Shown: positions 1 to 6,688 of the stretch, piece by piece
Numbering within the stretch: the first letter of the stretch is position 1
Layout of the letters: every line of letters starts with the position of its first letter
Assembly: GCA_035934315.1 (NCBI GenBank)
Contig: DASYXZ010000105.1
Span: 1-11,469, forward strand
Direction: 5' to 3'
Length of the DNA stretch: 11,469 nucleotides
From: DASYXZ01 sp035934315
GTDB lineage: Bacteria > Acidobacteriota > Terriglobia > UBA7540
Position numbers and translations under genes: made by a program
The notes under the pieces: model-generated
Told to the model about the DNA's origin: nothing
The model's input: only the letters and a program-made list of their open reading frames with translations
Database searches by the model: none

Positions 1-2408
1 CCGTAGAGCAGGCTCGCAAGAAAGCGAGTCATCGCGAGCGCGCCGATCACGCCGAGTCCCGCGCCAATCACGGTCAGCTTGAATCCTTGCCCGACAACAA
101 GTTTCAGAACATCTTCGCCTCGCGCCCCCAACGCCATGCGAATACCGAACTCCTGCGTCCGCAGAGCCACGAGATACACAGTCACGCCATAGATCCCGGC
201 AACTGCCAGCAGCGTTCCCATACCCGCGAACAACGTCAGTAGCCGCGTATATAACCGCAGCTTCGCGAACGAATCCTCGATCACCTGTTGCATTGTCGCC
301 ATGCGAAACAGCGGCTTGCCGGGGCTCACTTCGCGAATCGCTGCGCGGATCGCCCCCGCTAGCGCCTTCGTAGGCCCACTGCCCCTCACCACCAGGGTCG
401 ACCCTTGACCACGGATCTGCGCAAAGTTCTGGGCCACTGCGTTGTAGATCTCGGGTGTGGCCGGAACACTCAACGTCTCCTGCCGCACGTCGCCCACTAC
501 GCCAATGATCGTGCCTCGATCCGTGCTGCGGCCTACGGGATCCTCATCAGGGAAATACTGCCGCGCCAGCGCTTCGTTCACCAGGATGACCCTTGGAGCG
601 CCGGGGCCATCGCGTGGGGAGAATTCCCGGCCCGCGCGGAGCGGGATGCCCATGGCCCGAAAATATCCAGGTGTCACGTAGCGCAATTCCGACTCGAGTA
701 GCCCGGGACGCCCGGGGATCGTGAAGAAACCGGCCCAACCGGAATTCTGAAGCGGCAGCAGGGAAATCAAACCTGCGGCGCGCACGCCGGGAACCTGCGC
801 CACGCGCTCCTCGATCGCCGCCGATTCCTGCGCGCCCGACACCACTATGTGCACCGTTAACACGTTTTCCGCGTCCAGGCCCGGGTTGGTTCGCTGCAGA
901 TTGAGAAATGTTCGCAGCAACAATCCCGCGCCGGCCAGCAAGACGAACGCCAGAGCAATTTCCACAACGACGAGGCAGTCCAGAACCATCGTTCGCACGG
1001 TGCGGCTGTTAGGAGCGCTCGCGCCGCGGCGCGCCGCCGTGATCGCGGGAGCGAGACCAAATCCGATTCCCGCAGTCACGCAAGCCGCCAGCAGAAACGC
1101 AAATACCCGCCAGTCCAGCCCGATTTCCTCCGCCCGGGGAATCTGCGCCGCCGCGATTCTTATCAGAATCCTGTTGCCCCACACCCCGATCCCAAGGCCA
1201 GCCACGCCGCCGCAGAGTGCAAGCAACAAGCTCTCCGTTAAAAACTGCTGCATCATGCGAAAACGGCTCGCCCCCAGCGCCGCTCGAATGGTGATCTCAC
1301 GGCCGCGGGACACTGTGCGGGCCAGCAGCAAATTTGCCACGTTCACGCACGCCGCGAGGAGCACCATGCCGACGGCGCCGAGCAGCACGAGCAGTGACTC
1401 CCGGGCTTGTCCGCTCACGACATCTTTCAGCGGTCTGATACGCACCACACGGTTGGCCTGGGACGGTCCCTCCATCGCATTGAGTTCCTGTCGCGCCGCC
1501 TCTATCGCAGTTCCCTTTTTCAGCCGCGCTAGCACGGCCTGCAGTCGCCAGTCGGGATGTTCTGCCGGCGGACGCCACGGAACCCACAGGTCGGTGGAAG
1601 AGAAGCTAAATAGGTCGGTGGAAGTGGATCTGTATGGGAATTGAAATCCCTCCGGCATGACTCCGATCAGAGTGAATGGCTGTCCATCGAGCGTTATGCT
1701 GCGTCCGATGACCGACCTATCTCCGCTGAAGTGCCCTTGCCAAAACCCGTAGGACGCCACTGCCACGTTCAGAGGATCGCCCTCGCCAAACGTTCGTCCC
1801 GTCAGCGCTGCCACTCCCAGCAGGCTGAACAATCCGTGCTCGGCGGCTACCGTTGACACCTGTTCCGGTTCCCCAACATCTTGAAGATTCCTGCCGGAAT
1901 TACTGTAGGAGATCATCCCCTCGAAGAGACTGCTTTGTGTTCGCCACTCTTCGAAGTCCCTGTACACTACGCCCCCATCAAAGCCACCGTGGAACTTATC
2001 GCGAGGCTGCGTCTCGTCTAGCTGTACAAGCCTCGCCGGGTGGGCGAACGGCAGCGGCCGCAGCAATACCCCGCTCACCACGCTGAAAATCGCCGTATTC
2101 GCCCCGATGCCCAAAGCAAGCGTCAGGACGGCCACGATGGTGAAGCCGGGATTGCGGCGTAACTGACGTGCCCCGTAACGGAGGTCTTGCAGCAAGGTTT
2201 CAAGCCAACGCCATCCCCACATGTCGCGCGTGACTTCTTTGACCAAGGCGATGTTCCCAAATTCGCGGACGGCGGAAGTGCGAGCCTGTTCGGCGGGTTC
2301 TCCTTGCGTGATGTGCTCCCGTGCGGCCATGGGCAGGTGAGCCTGGACCTCTTCCTCCAGGTCTTCCTCGCGCGCCTTGCGATGAAAAAGCCAATTAGAG
2401 AAATTCAT
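1..2408 (-). CDS. ADOP-type (MacB/FtsX-like duplicated) permease, C-terminus cut by window edge
   Basis: Inner-membrane permease with two MacB-type halves (periplasmic domain plus FtsX-like membrane domain) and no ATPase gene beside it, as expected for acidobacterial duplicated orphan permeases. The frame is open for 802 codons and leaves the window at the motif FLASLLYG, which lies shortly before the C-terminus in this family; I infer about 40-60 residues are missing. Visible in order: a charged N-terminal prefix (1-80), the signature RYGARQLRRNPGFT followed by TLALGIGANTAIFSVV (first membrane segment, about 90-111), a first MacB-like periplasmic domain (about 112-335), membrane segments near 337-357, 391-412, 435-456 and 477-498, a second periplasmic domain, then membrane segments from about residue 690. 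The ATG is chosen because it overlaps the PadR stop codon (TGATG), implying translational coupling. Residues 262-274 contain an 8-residue in-frame duplication. The substrate is unknown; efflux or export is the family-level guess. Confidence 0.93.
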   Translation of the reverse strand, partial: MNFSNWLFHRKAREEDLEEEVQAHLPMAAREHITQGEPAEQARTSAVREFGNIALVKEVTRDMWGWRWLETLLQDLRYGARQLRRNPGFTIVAVLTLALGIGANTAIFSVVSGVLLRPLPFAHPARLVQLDETQPRDKFHGGFDGGVVYRDFEEWRTQSSLFEGMISYSNSGRNLQDVGEPEQVSTVAAEHGLFSLLGVAALTGRTFGEGDPLNVAVASYGFWQGHFSGDRSVIGRSITLDGQPFTLIGVMPEGFQFPYRSTSTDLFSFSSTDLWVPWRPPAEHPDWRLQAVLARLKKGTAIEAARQELNAMEGPSQANRVVRIRPLKDVVSGQARESLLVLLGAVGMVLLAACVNVANLLLARTVSRGREITIRAALGASRFRMMQQFLTESLLLALCGGVAGLGIGVWGNRILIRIAAAQIPRAEEIGLDWRVFAFLLAACVTAGIGFGLAPAITAARRGASAPNSRTVRTMVLDCLVVVEIALAFVLLAGAGLLLRTFLNLQRTNPGLDAENVLTVHIVVSGAQESAAIEERVAQVPGVRAAGLISLLPLQNSGWAGFFTIPGRPGLLESELRYVTPGYFRAMGIPLRAGREFSPRDGPGAPRVILVNEALARQYFPDEDPVGRSTDRGTIIGVVGDVRQETLSVPATPEIYNAVAQNFAQIRGQGSTLVVRGSGPTKALAGAIRAAIREVSPGKPLFRMATMQQVIEDSFAKLRLYTRLLTLFAGMGTLLAVAGIYGVTVYLVALRTQEFGIRMALGARGEDVLKLVVGQGFKLTVIGAGLGVIGALAMTRFLASLLY
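1588..1624. repeat. 24-bp-period direct repeat inside the ADOP gene
   Basis: The 13-mer AGGTCGGTGGAAG occurs at 1588-1600 and again at 1612-1624, exactly 24 bp apart. On the coding strand this gives STDLFSFS followed by STDLW, so the repeat adds eight codons without breaking the frame. It looks like a recent small tandem duplication in the first periplasmic domain. Confidence 0.8.
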
Positions 2409-2773
2409 CACCGGCCTTCCTCGCGCACGGGGTGCATGATCCCCGCGATGGCTTTCACAATTTCCTTCCAGCGGACCTGCTCGGACAACAACTGCCTCCT
2501 GCCGGCAGCGGTGAGGCGATAGTATTTGGCGCGCTGATTGCTTTCCGTCTGTTTCCACTGCGATGAAACCCAGCCCTGTTTCTCCAGCCGATGGAGCGCC
2601 GGATAGAGCGAGCCCGTCTCCACCTGCAGCACGTCGCCTGAACGCCCGCGAATCGACTGGCTGATGGCGTATCCGTGTTGCGGCCCCCACTGCAATGTTT
2701 GGAGGATGAGCAGGTCAAGAGTGCCTTGCAGCAACTCGACGCGATTCTGGTACGGCTCTCTGGGGTTCTTCAT
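2408..2773 (-). CDS. PadR-family transcriptional repressor of the ADOP operon
   Basis: A 121-residue winged-helix DNA-binding protein of the PadR family. The signature is clear: LLQGTLDLLILQTLQWGPQHGY, then the wing region VETGSLYPALHRLEKQGWV, then YYRLTAAGRRQL and a short C-terminal helix for dimerisation. The length fits short PadR proteins that sit directly upstream of ADOP permeases in Acidobacteria. A longer frame could begin at a TTG at 2812, but that TTG is the first part of a consensus -35 box, so the ATG at 2773 (protein MKNPREP) is preferred. No Shine-Dalgarno sequence precedes this ATG, and the predicted transcription start is only a few bases upstream, so the mRNA may be leaderless or nearly so. 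The stop overlaps the permease start by one base. An inverted repeat immediately upstream is the likely autoregulatory operator. The signal it senses is unknown. Confidence 0.93.
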   Translation of the reverse strand: MKNPREPYQNRVELLQGTLDLLILQTLQWGPQHGYAISQSIRGRSGDVLQVETGSLYPALHRLEKQGWVSSQWKQTESNQRAKYYRLTAAGRRQLLSEQVRWKEIVKAIAGIMHPVREEGR

Positions 2774-2774
2774 A

Positions 2775-2793
2775 GGTGTAGGCACACTACACC
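2775..2793 (-). promoter_or_regulatory. Probable PadR operator (perfect 7-bp inverted repeat)
   Basis: GGTGTAG and CTACACC form a perfect 7-bp inverted repeat around a 5-bp spacer. It covers the -10 region and the predicted transcription start, ending one base before the PadR ATG. Binding by a PadR dimer here would block RNA polymerase. The palindrome is seen directly; its role as the operator is inferred from position and from the usual autorepression by PadR proteins. Confidence 0.72.
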
Positions 2794-2812
2794 CAGAGGG
2801 GTAGGATGTCAA
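2784..2812 (-). promoter_or_regulatory. Sigma70-like promoter of the padR-ADOP operon
   Basis: Reading the minus strand, TTGACA (2812-2807, perfect consensus) is followed after 17 bp by TAGTGT (2789-2784), a weak -10 that matches TATAAT at three positions. Transcription would start near 2777, about four bases before the ATG at 2773. The -10 lies inside the inverted repeat. Confidence 0.65.
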
Positions 2813-2818
2813 CCCTTT

Positions 2819-2929
2819 TTAATTTTGCAGGAATTTAAGATGATCTTCCAATTCTTGCGGCGAGATCCCGCTCGACAACTTAACCTGAACGCCGCCCAAC
2901 TGCGCTGAGGCTTGACATTCATAATTCAT
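2819..2929 (-). CDS. Possible small protein of 36 residues, or remnant of a gene end
   Basis: A short minus-strand frame starts at an ATG inside the heptamer array (MNYECQASAQ) and ends just before the padR promoter. Its second half reads like a normal soluble protein C-terminus (KLSSGISPQELEDHLKFLQN), with a helix-forming end and plausible codon choice. I recognise no family and see no Shine-Dalgarno sequence. It could be a true small protein in tandem with the 88-residue ORF just upstream, or the surviving end of a longer gene whose front was replaced by repeats. Chance openness cannot be excluded at this length. Confidence 0.3.
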   Translation of the reverse strand: MNYECQASAQLGGVQVKLSSGISPQELEDHLKFLQN

Positions 2930-2948
2930 AACTCATAATTCATCATTC
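2917..2948. repeat. Heptamer tandem array ATTCATA (about 4.6 copies)
   Basis: Units in order are ATTCATA, ATTCATA, ACTCATA, ATTCATC and a partial ATTC. The 7-bp period is strict with one change in each diverged unit. It separates the two small minus-strand ORFs. Confidence 0.85.
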
Positions 2949-2953
2949 CCACC

Positions 2954-3220
2954 TTATCCCTTCCCTTGCTCCCGGAGATTGAGTTTCACTGCCCTTCCCT
3001 CGCCAAATTTTCGTGTCAGCCAGTCTTCCATATCGGCCTGGAGCGCGGCCAGATCCACACGAAAGCTTGCTTCCAGTTGACCGTCCGCAATTGGCAGGAT
3101 CTCATCAAATGCTGAGCGTCCGGTAAAGCTCCTCATACAAAAACTATCCAGCCAGGCAATCGGGCAGGCCTGCGGCCCCTGTGGCCCTGTCAGTTCGGCT
3201 TTGATCTTGCGCGCAAACAT
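2954..3220 (-). CDS. Hypothetical small protein, 88 residues
   Basis: A minus-strand ORF beginning MFARKIKAEL and ending REQGKG. I do not recognise its family. It has no signal peptide, membrane segment or metal-binding motif; two cysteines are present (near residues 19 and 28). The second half (DGQLEASFRVDLAALQADMEDWLTRKFG) looks like a strand followed by an amphipathic helix, which argues for a folded protein rather than a chance frame. No clear Shine-Dalgarno sequence precedes the ATG, and the sequence upstream is an AT-rich heptamer array. It lies between the padR promoter and the heparinase-like gene and is flanked by heptamer arrays on both sides, as if the ORF and arrays form a separate module. 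Real gene likely but not certain; it could also be a fragment of a larger gene. Confidence 0.5.
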   Translation of the reverse strand: MFARKIKAELTGPQGPQACPIAWLDSFCMRSFTGRSAFDEILPIADGQLEASFRVDLAALQADMEDWLTRKFGEGRAVKLNLREQGKG

Positions 3221-3226
3221 AAGAGG

Positions 3227-3254
3227 AAAAGTTAAAAGTTAAAGGTTAATAATT
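3227..3254. repeat. Heptamer tandem array AAAAGTT (4 units)
   Basis: Units are AAAAGTT, AAAAGTT, AAAGGTT and AATAATT, followed by a run of A. The 7-bp period is kept while the units diverge toward the right. It sits immediately upstream of the 88-residue ORF on the minus strand. Confidence 0.75.
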
Positions 3255-3369
3255 AAAAAATCGCTTCGTCCAATTCCCGATCTTTAGGGTATCAACTGGA
3301 AAGCAATAAGTCGAATGGAAGTCAGGCAAAACAATTGAAAATCAAAATCATAAGTTTCGTGCTCCTAAA

Positions 3370-3397
3370 TTTTAACTCTCACCTTTCGCCTTTTACC
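3370..3397. repeat. Degenerate heptamer array TTTTAAC/TTTTACC (4 units)
   Basis: Units are TTTTAAC, TCTCACC, TTTCGCC and TTTTACC. The first unit is close to the reverse complement of the AAAAGTT units 120 bp to the left, so the two arrays face each other. This array ends two bases before the presumed start of the heparinase-like gene and occupies the place where a ribosome-binding site would be expected. Confidence 0.6.
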
Positions 3398-3399
3398 TG

Positions 3400-5346
3400 T
3401 TGCTTGTAAACTCTCAATTGTTGAATAAACCTGACCGTCTCAAACATCACCGATGGGCGCCAAGAATCAAGTGGGCCCTGGCGCGACTGGCCTTCCGGGC
3501 ATTCCCGCGTCTCGCGGCGGGATCACTGGCAGAAGCTGCCTCCGGCCTCGTCGTCCCCCGAATTCCGTTTTTGTTCTCGCAAAACTTGCGCGAGCTTCCT
3601 CCTTCATTGAATAACGAACTTCTGGATCTATTTGGCGGCAGCGAAAAGACTCTTTCAAACCAATTTACGTTTCAGGCTCACACCCAAACATTTCCAGAGG
3701 AAATCAATTGGGAAACTCATCCCAGCGCGGCCTGGCGCGCCGAATTTCATGCTTTCGATTATGGCCTCGACCTGGCGCTGAATTACCGGATATCCGGCGA
3801 GGGGGGCTATGCGCGGCACCTCCGCTATCTTATTGCCCACTGGATCGGCGCCAACCCTCCCGGTCAGGGAACCGGCTGGAAGCCGGGCCCGCTGGCGCGC
3901 CGCGTGCGAAATTGGATTTTAGCCGCCGATCTGGCGCGACAGGATTGGGAAAGCGACGCGGTATTCTTCAAGCTGATCACACAAAGTTTGGCTCTTCAAG
4001 CGACATTTCTCCAGCAATACGCGCCGGCCTTCTCTTTTACAGAAACAGCTTTGGATTCTGCGCGCGCGCTGCTGCTTGCCGGGAAATGTTTTGAAGGTAA
4101 AAAGGGGGACGAACTTTGGCTCGCCGGCCGGAACATATTATTAAACGAGATTGATTATCAGTTCGCTTCAAGCGGAAGCCATGCGGAGTCGCGCCCCGCC
4201 GCGCAATTGAATCTCGCTCAAGCCGTGATAGAATTTCTCATCTTCTCCTCCAAAAATAACGGCGAAGATGATGAACGAAGCTTCGTTAAAGAAAAGCTGC
4301 GCGAGCTTCTTAAGTCGATGGAAGGCATTCTGCTTCCCGACCGAACCCTGCCCCTCTTCGGACCCGCTCTCGCTTCTCCAATCGATGACATGGCCGATCT
4401 TTTCGCTATTGCTGCCGTATTGTTGAAAGAACCTCTCTGGAAGAATCTGGCGGGAAAGTTTGGCGTTCTTCCCTACATGCTTTTGGGTGAGAGCGGCAAG
4501 ACCGATTTTGATCATCTTCCGGAGGCTCAATCGAATACCGGCACCGCGTCGAACCCTCAGTGTGCCCTCTATCGTTTGAGCAATACGGGTGGGTCTGCGA
4601 TAGTCATCAACGGCCGTCTGCCTCGCACGCCTGAGGACCATCAGGACGGCCTCACTTACGAGCTTGCTATTCGCGGCCAGCGGGTGGTGGTGGACTCAGG
4701 CGCTTTTGCGGGAAACCACGGCACCAGCGAAAAATATTTCTCCAGCGCGCGCGCCCACAACGTTTTACTTGTCGATGGCAACGGGCCGCATCACGGCAGC
4801 TCTCATCAATTCCATCCACCGGCGGAATTATGCGAACTCGCAGACGGGAGTATGGAATCACGCTTGACCCAGCGGGGACTCCTGTTTCCAGGCGTAGCCC
4901 ATCAACGGGCGTGGTATTGCCTGGGTGAAGAGAACTGTGTAATTCTCGACCGGCTGGATGGCAAACGTCGCCATAGCGCCATAAGCCTGATTCATTTTTA
5001 TCCGACTTTTGAGATCGAATTACGAGACAATTCAGCGCTCGTCCTCAGCCATTCGCTGAATCTAACGGTTTTTCCCCTCGGCCCTCCCCGCCAGGCTCAC
5101 CCGAAGATGGTGGCGACGCGCGGCGATCATTCGGAATTTCCGGGATGGTTCGCACCCGAAAACGGAATGAAGTTCCCGGCAGGCGTGCTGCGGCTTGAGT
5201 GGAAGGATTTCTCGTTGCCCTTTGTGGGGGGCTATCTCATCGTACCTGGCACCGAATTAAGTTTCGAGCCCGTTGAAATGGATACCCCTGCCGGTAGCAT
5301 CAGCTTCCGGCTGAGTGGGAAACAATATTGTCTTTCCGTGGGATAA
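3400..5346 (+). CDS. Heparinase II/III-family polysaccharide lyase-like protein
   Basis: A 648-residue protein with the two-part plan of heparinase II/III-like enzymes. The N-terminal part is a helical toroid domain with the conserved stretch GTGWKPGPLARRVRNWI (157-173). The C-terminal beta-sandwich domain begins near residue 385 and carries DHQDGLTYEL (413-422), then VVVDSGAF and a tyrosine in the EKYFSSARAHNVLLVDG stretch ending near 460. The family cleaves uronic-acid-containing polysaccharides by beta-elimination; relatives often sit in exopolysaccharide loci, and the phosphatase gene next door fits that setting. The substrate cannot be named. No signal peptide is evident, which is odd for a lyase acting outside the cytoplasm. 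The start is uncertain: the first in-frame option after the upstream stop is TTG at 3400, with further TTG codons at 3418 and 3421, no early ATG and no ribosome-binding site. Confidence 0.88.
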   Translation: MLVNSQLLNKPDRLKHHRWAPRIKWALARLAFRAFPRLAAGSLAEAASGLVVPRIPFLFSQNLRELPPSLNNELLDLFGGSEKTLSNQFTFQAHTQTFPEEINWETHPSAAWRAEFHAFDYGLDLALNYRISGEGGYARHLRYLIAHWIGANPPGQGTGWKPGPLARRVRNWILAADLARQDWESDAVFFKLITQSLALQATFLQQYAPAFSFTETALDSARALLLAGKCFEGKKGDELWLAGRNILLNEIDYQFASSGSHAESRPAAQLNLAQAVIEFLIFSSKNNGEDDERSFVKEKLRELLKSMEGILLPDRTLPLFGPALASPIDDMADLFAIAAVLLKEPLWKNLAGKFGVLPYMLLGESGKTDFDHLPEAQSNTGTASNPQCALYRLSNTGGSAIVINGRLPRTPEDHQDGLTYELAIRGQRVVVDSGAFAGNHGTSEKYFSSARAHNVLLVDGNGPHHGSSHQFHPPAELCELADGSMESRLTQRGLLFPGVAHQRAWYCLGEENCVILDRLDGKRRHSAISLIHFYPTFEIELRDNSALVLSHSLNLTVFPLGPPRQAHPKMVATRGDHSEFPGWFAPENGMKFPAGVLRLEWKDFSLPFVGGYLIVPGTELSFEPVEMDTPAGSISFRLSGKQYCLSVG

Positions 5347-5379
5347 ATACTTGATCTGCCATGGGTGAGGGCCAGCAGT

Positions 5380-6159
5380 CTACCCTTTCAAGAATGAGAA
5401 CCATCTGCGCTTGTTTTTCTTGGGATGAGGGTCAATCGGCTCCGGTCCCGGCGGCAACGGCTTCCCGTTTATAACTGCTTCCTGATTTTTCTCCAACAGC
5501 AGGTCAGCCACTCCTTTTCCCCGAACCTCAACCACTTTCTTATAGCAATCAGACAAAATAGGCGGACGGTACTTGAGGTCGTGAGCATCCGATGCGAAGA
5601 AGTGGACGAGATTTTGCTCCAGCCAAAGTTCGGCAAATTTTTGCGGGCCGGGACCAAACCCGCCTGTATAGGATTTTGCCGTGATCTGAGCCAGGCAGCC
5701 TCGGGTGACCCAATGATATAAAAGCTCAGGCTTCCGAACAAAAACCGGGTTCCGTTCGGGATGGGTAAGGATCGGAACCAGTCCGGCACATTCGATTTCA
5801 TAGAAAACGTTGTCAAGCTGTTCGGGAATGAAGTGCTCCCCAAATTCCACCAAAACGTACTCGGTATGATTAATGGTGTATTTGTCGGGCTTTTCAATCA
5901 GACGTCGAACGTTGTCAAACGAAAGATGGAAATCACATCCGAGCATCAGTTGGGGAGACTCACCGGCCGCGCGTTGCAGGTCCGCAAGTTTGGCCTGATT
6001 CGCTTCGGCCTGAAATTCATAAGTGTAATTGCAATGCGGTGTCGCAACGAGGTGCGTGATGCCGTCGGCCGCCGCCATCTTGATCATCTCAACGGCGACT
6101 TCAAATGTTTTCGCGCCATCGTCCGTGGCGGGCAGAGGGTGGCAGTGGATATCGATCAT
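5380..6159 (-). CDS. CpsB/CapC/YwqE-type PHP-domain tyrosine-protein phosphatase
   Basis: A 259-residue manganese-dependent phosphatase of the PHP superfamily, which in characterised relatives removes phosphate from the bacterial tyrosine kinase controlling capsule or exopolysaccharide polymerisation. Metal-site motifs are all present: IDIHCHPLPATDDGA (H5, H7, D14), TPH (H42), CDFH (D76, H78), LTHPERN (H133, E135, R136) and SDAH (D201, H203). The length matches the family. The C-terminus is proline-rich and then basic (PKKNKRRWFSFLKG), possibly a membrane- or partner-binding tail. The ATG at 6159 is supported by GAGGTG at 6175-6170, ten bases upstream, and by the family's usual start just before the first metal motif. 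The gene is convergent with the heparinase-like gene, 33 bp apart. No tyrosine kinase (Wzc/CapB type) or glycosyltransferase is visible here, so its kinase partner must be elsewhere. Confidence 0.93.
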   Translation of the reverse strand: MIDIHCHPLPATDDGAKTFEVAVEMIKMAAADGITHLVATPHCNYTYEFQAEANQAKLADLQRAAGESPQLMLGCDFHLSFDNVRRLIEKPDKYTINHTEYVLVEFGEHFIPEQLDNVFYEIECAGLVPILTHPERNPVFVRKPELLYHWVTRGCLAQITAKSYTGGFGPGPQKFAELWLEQNLVHFFASDAHDLKYRPPILSDCYKKVVEVRGKGVADLLLEKNQEAVINGKPLPPGPEPIDPHPKKNKRRWFSFLKG

Positions 6160-6200
6160 CAGGATGCTTCACCTCGTTCGATCAACGCCGAAATCGATTC

Positions 6201-6229
6201 ATTCTATCCCGACTTGGCTCGTTACCCAA
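6201..6229 (-). promoter_or_regulatory. Candidate promoter of the cpsB-type phosphatase gene
   Basis: On the minus strand, TTGGGT (6229-6224) and TAGAAT (6206-6201) are 17 bp apart. The -10 matches consensus at five of six positions, the -35 at three. Transcription would start near 6194, giving a leader of about 35 bases that includes the GAGGTG ribosome-binding site. Confidence 0.35.
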
Positions 6230-6395
6230 AAAAATCCTTTGTATTAGATTCCTCTCTGACTTTTCCAACTTGACGACCTATGTCACTCTACGATTTGTGC
6301 TCCTCCTTAGGAGTTGGCTGCAGAAGCCCTCAGAAAATAGGGATATCTAAGAAGATTATTTAAGCTTCATTGTTGACAATTCGAAATTGCTTGGG

Positions 6396-6423
6396 TTGAC
6401 ATATCTGCCGAAAACCGTATTTT
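6396..6423 (+). promoter_or_regulatory. Candidate promoter of an unidentified rightward transcript
   Basis: TTGACA (6396-6401, perfect) and TATTTT (6418-6423, four of six matches) are 16 bp apart in very AT-rich DNA. Another perfect TTGACA is at 6373-6378. Transcription would start near 6430. The next rightward signal is the intrinsic terminator at 6656-6688, with no convincing protein gene between them. Confidence 0.4.
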
Positions 6424-6655
6424 AATATGTTAAAAATAGTAGTTTGGAAAATTAAAAGGCGTTAGAAATTCCGTTAAAATCAGCCTCATCTAATTGATAT
6501 ATAAGGATTTGAAAGATGTTTTCCACGATCAATTTTTCTTGAAATTTTTGGCATATGACGTGCTGATAAGAATGGCGAGCTAACACCAGCCTATCAATGA
6601 TAGATAGGGGAATTTGGTGCCAGGCTCAAAGATTAGACCCCAATACCCGACGCTT

Positions 6656-6688
6656 GGAGGGAGGAGTGACATCCTCCCTCCTTTTTTT
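6656..6688 (+). terminator. Strong rho-independent terminator, rightward
   Basis: A perfect 10-bp stem, GGAGGGAGGA and TCCTCCCTCC, with a 6-base loop (GTGACA) is followed directly by seven T. The T tract lies only on the right side, so it terminates plus-strand transcripts. No plus-strand gene ends just upstream, so it may end a small RNA, or stop stray transcription before the aguBA operon, which converges from the right. Confidence 0.88.

Noticed and set aside
847..1644. Plus-strand frame of 265 codons
   Set aside because: Antisense to the ADOP permease, whose minus-strand frame is open and shows family motifs across this region. The peptide is low-complexity Ser/Arg/Ala.
1..2408. Possibility that the ADOP gene is frameshifted or a pseudogene
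   Set aside because: Reading the minus strand from the ATG at 2408, one frame stays open to the window edge and family motifs appear in that frame from start to finish, including ASLLYG at the last codons.
2774..2812. TTG start at 2812 giving a 13-residue longer PadR
   Set aside because: The TTG is part of the consensus -35 box TTGACA and the extra residues would be encoded across the promoter and operator. PadR homologues start near the ATG at 2773.
5761..6273. Plus-strand frame of 170 codons
   Set aside because: Antisense to the CpsB-type phosphatase, which has all metal-binding motifs and a ribosome-binding site.
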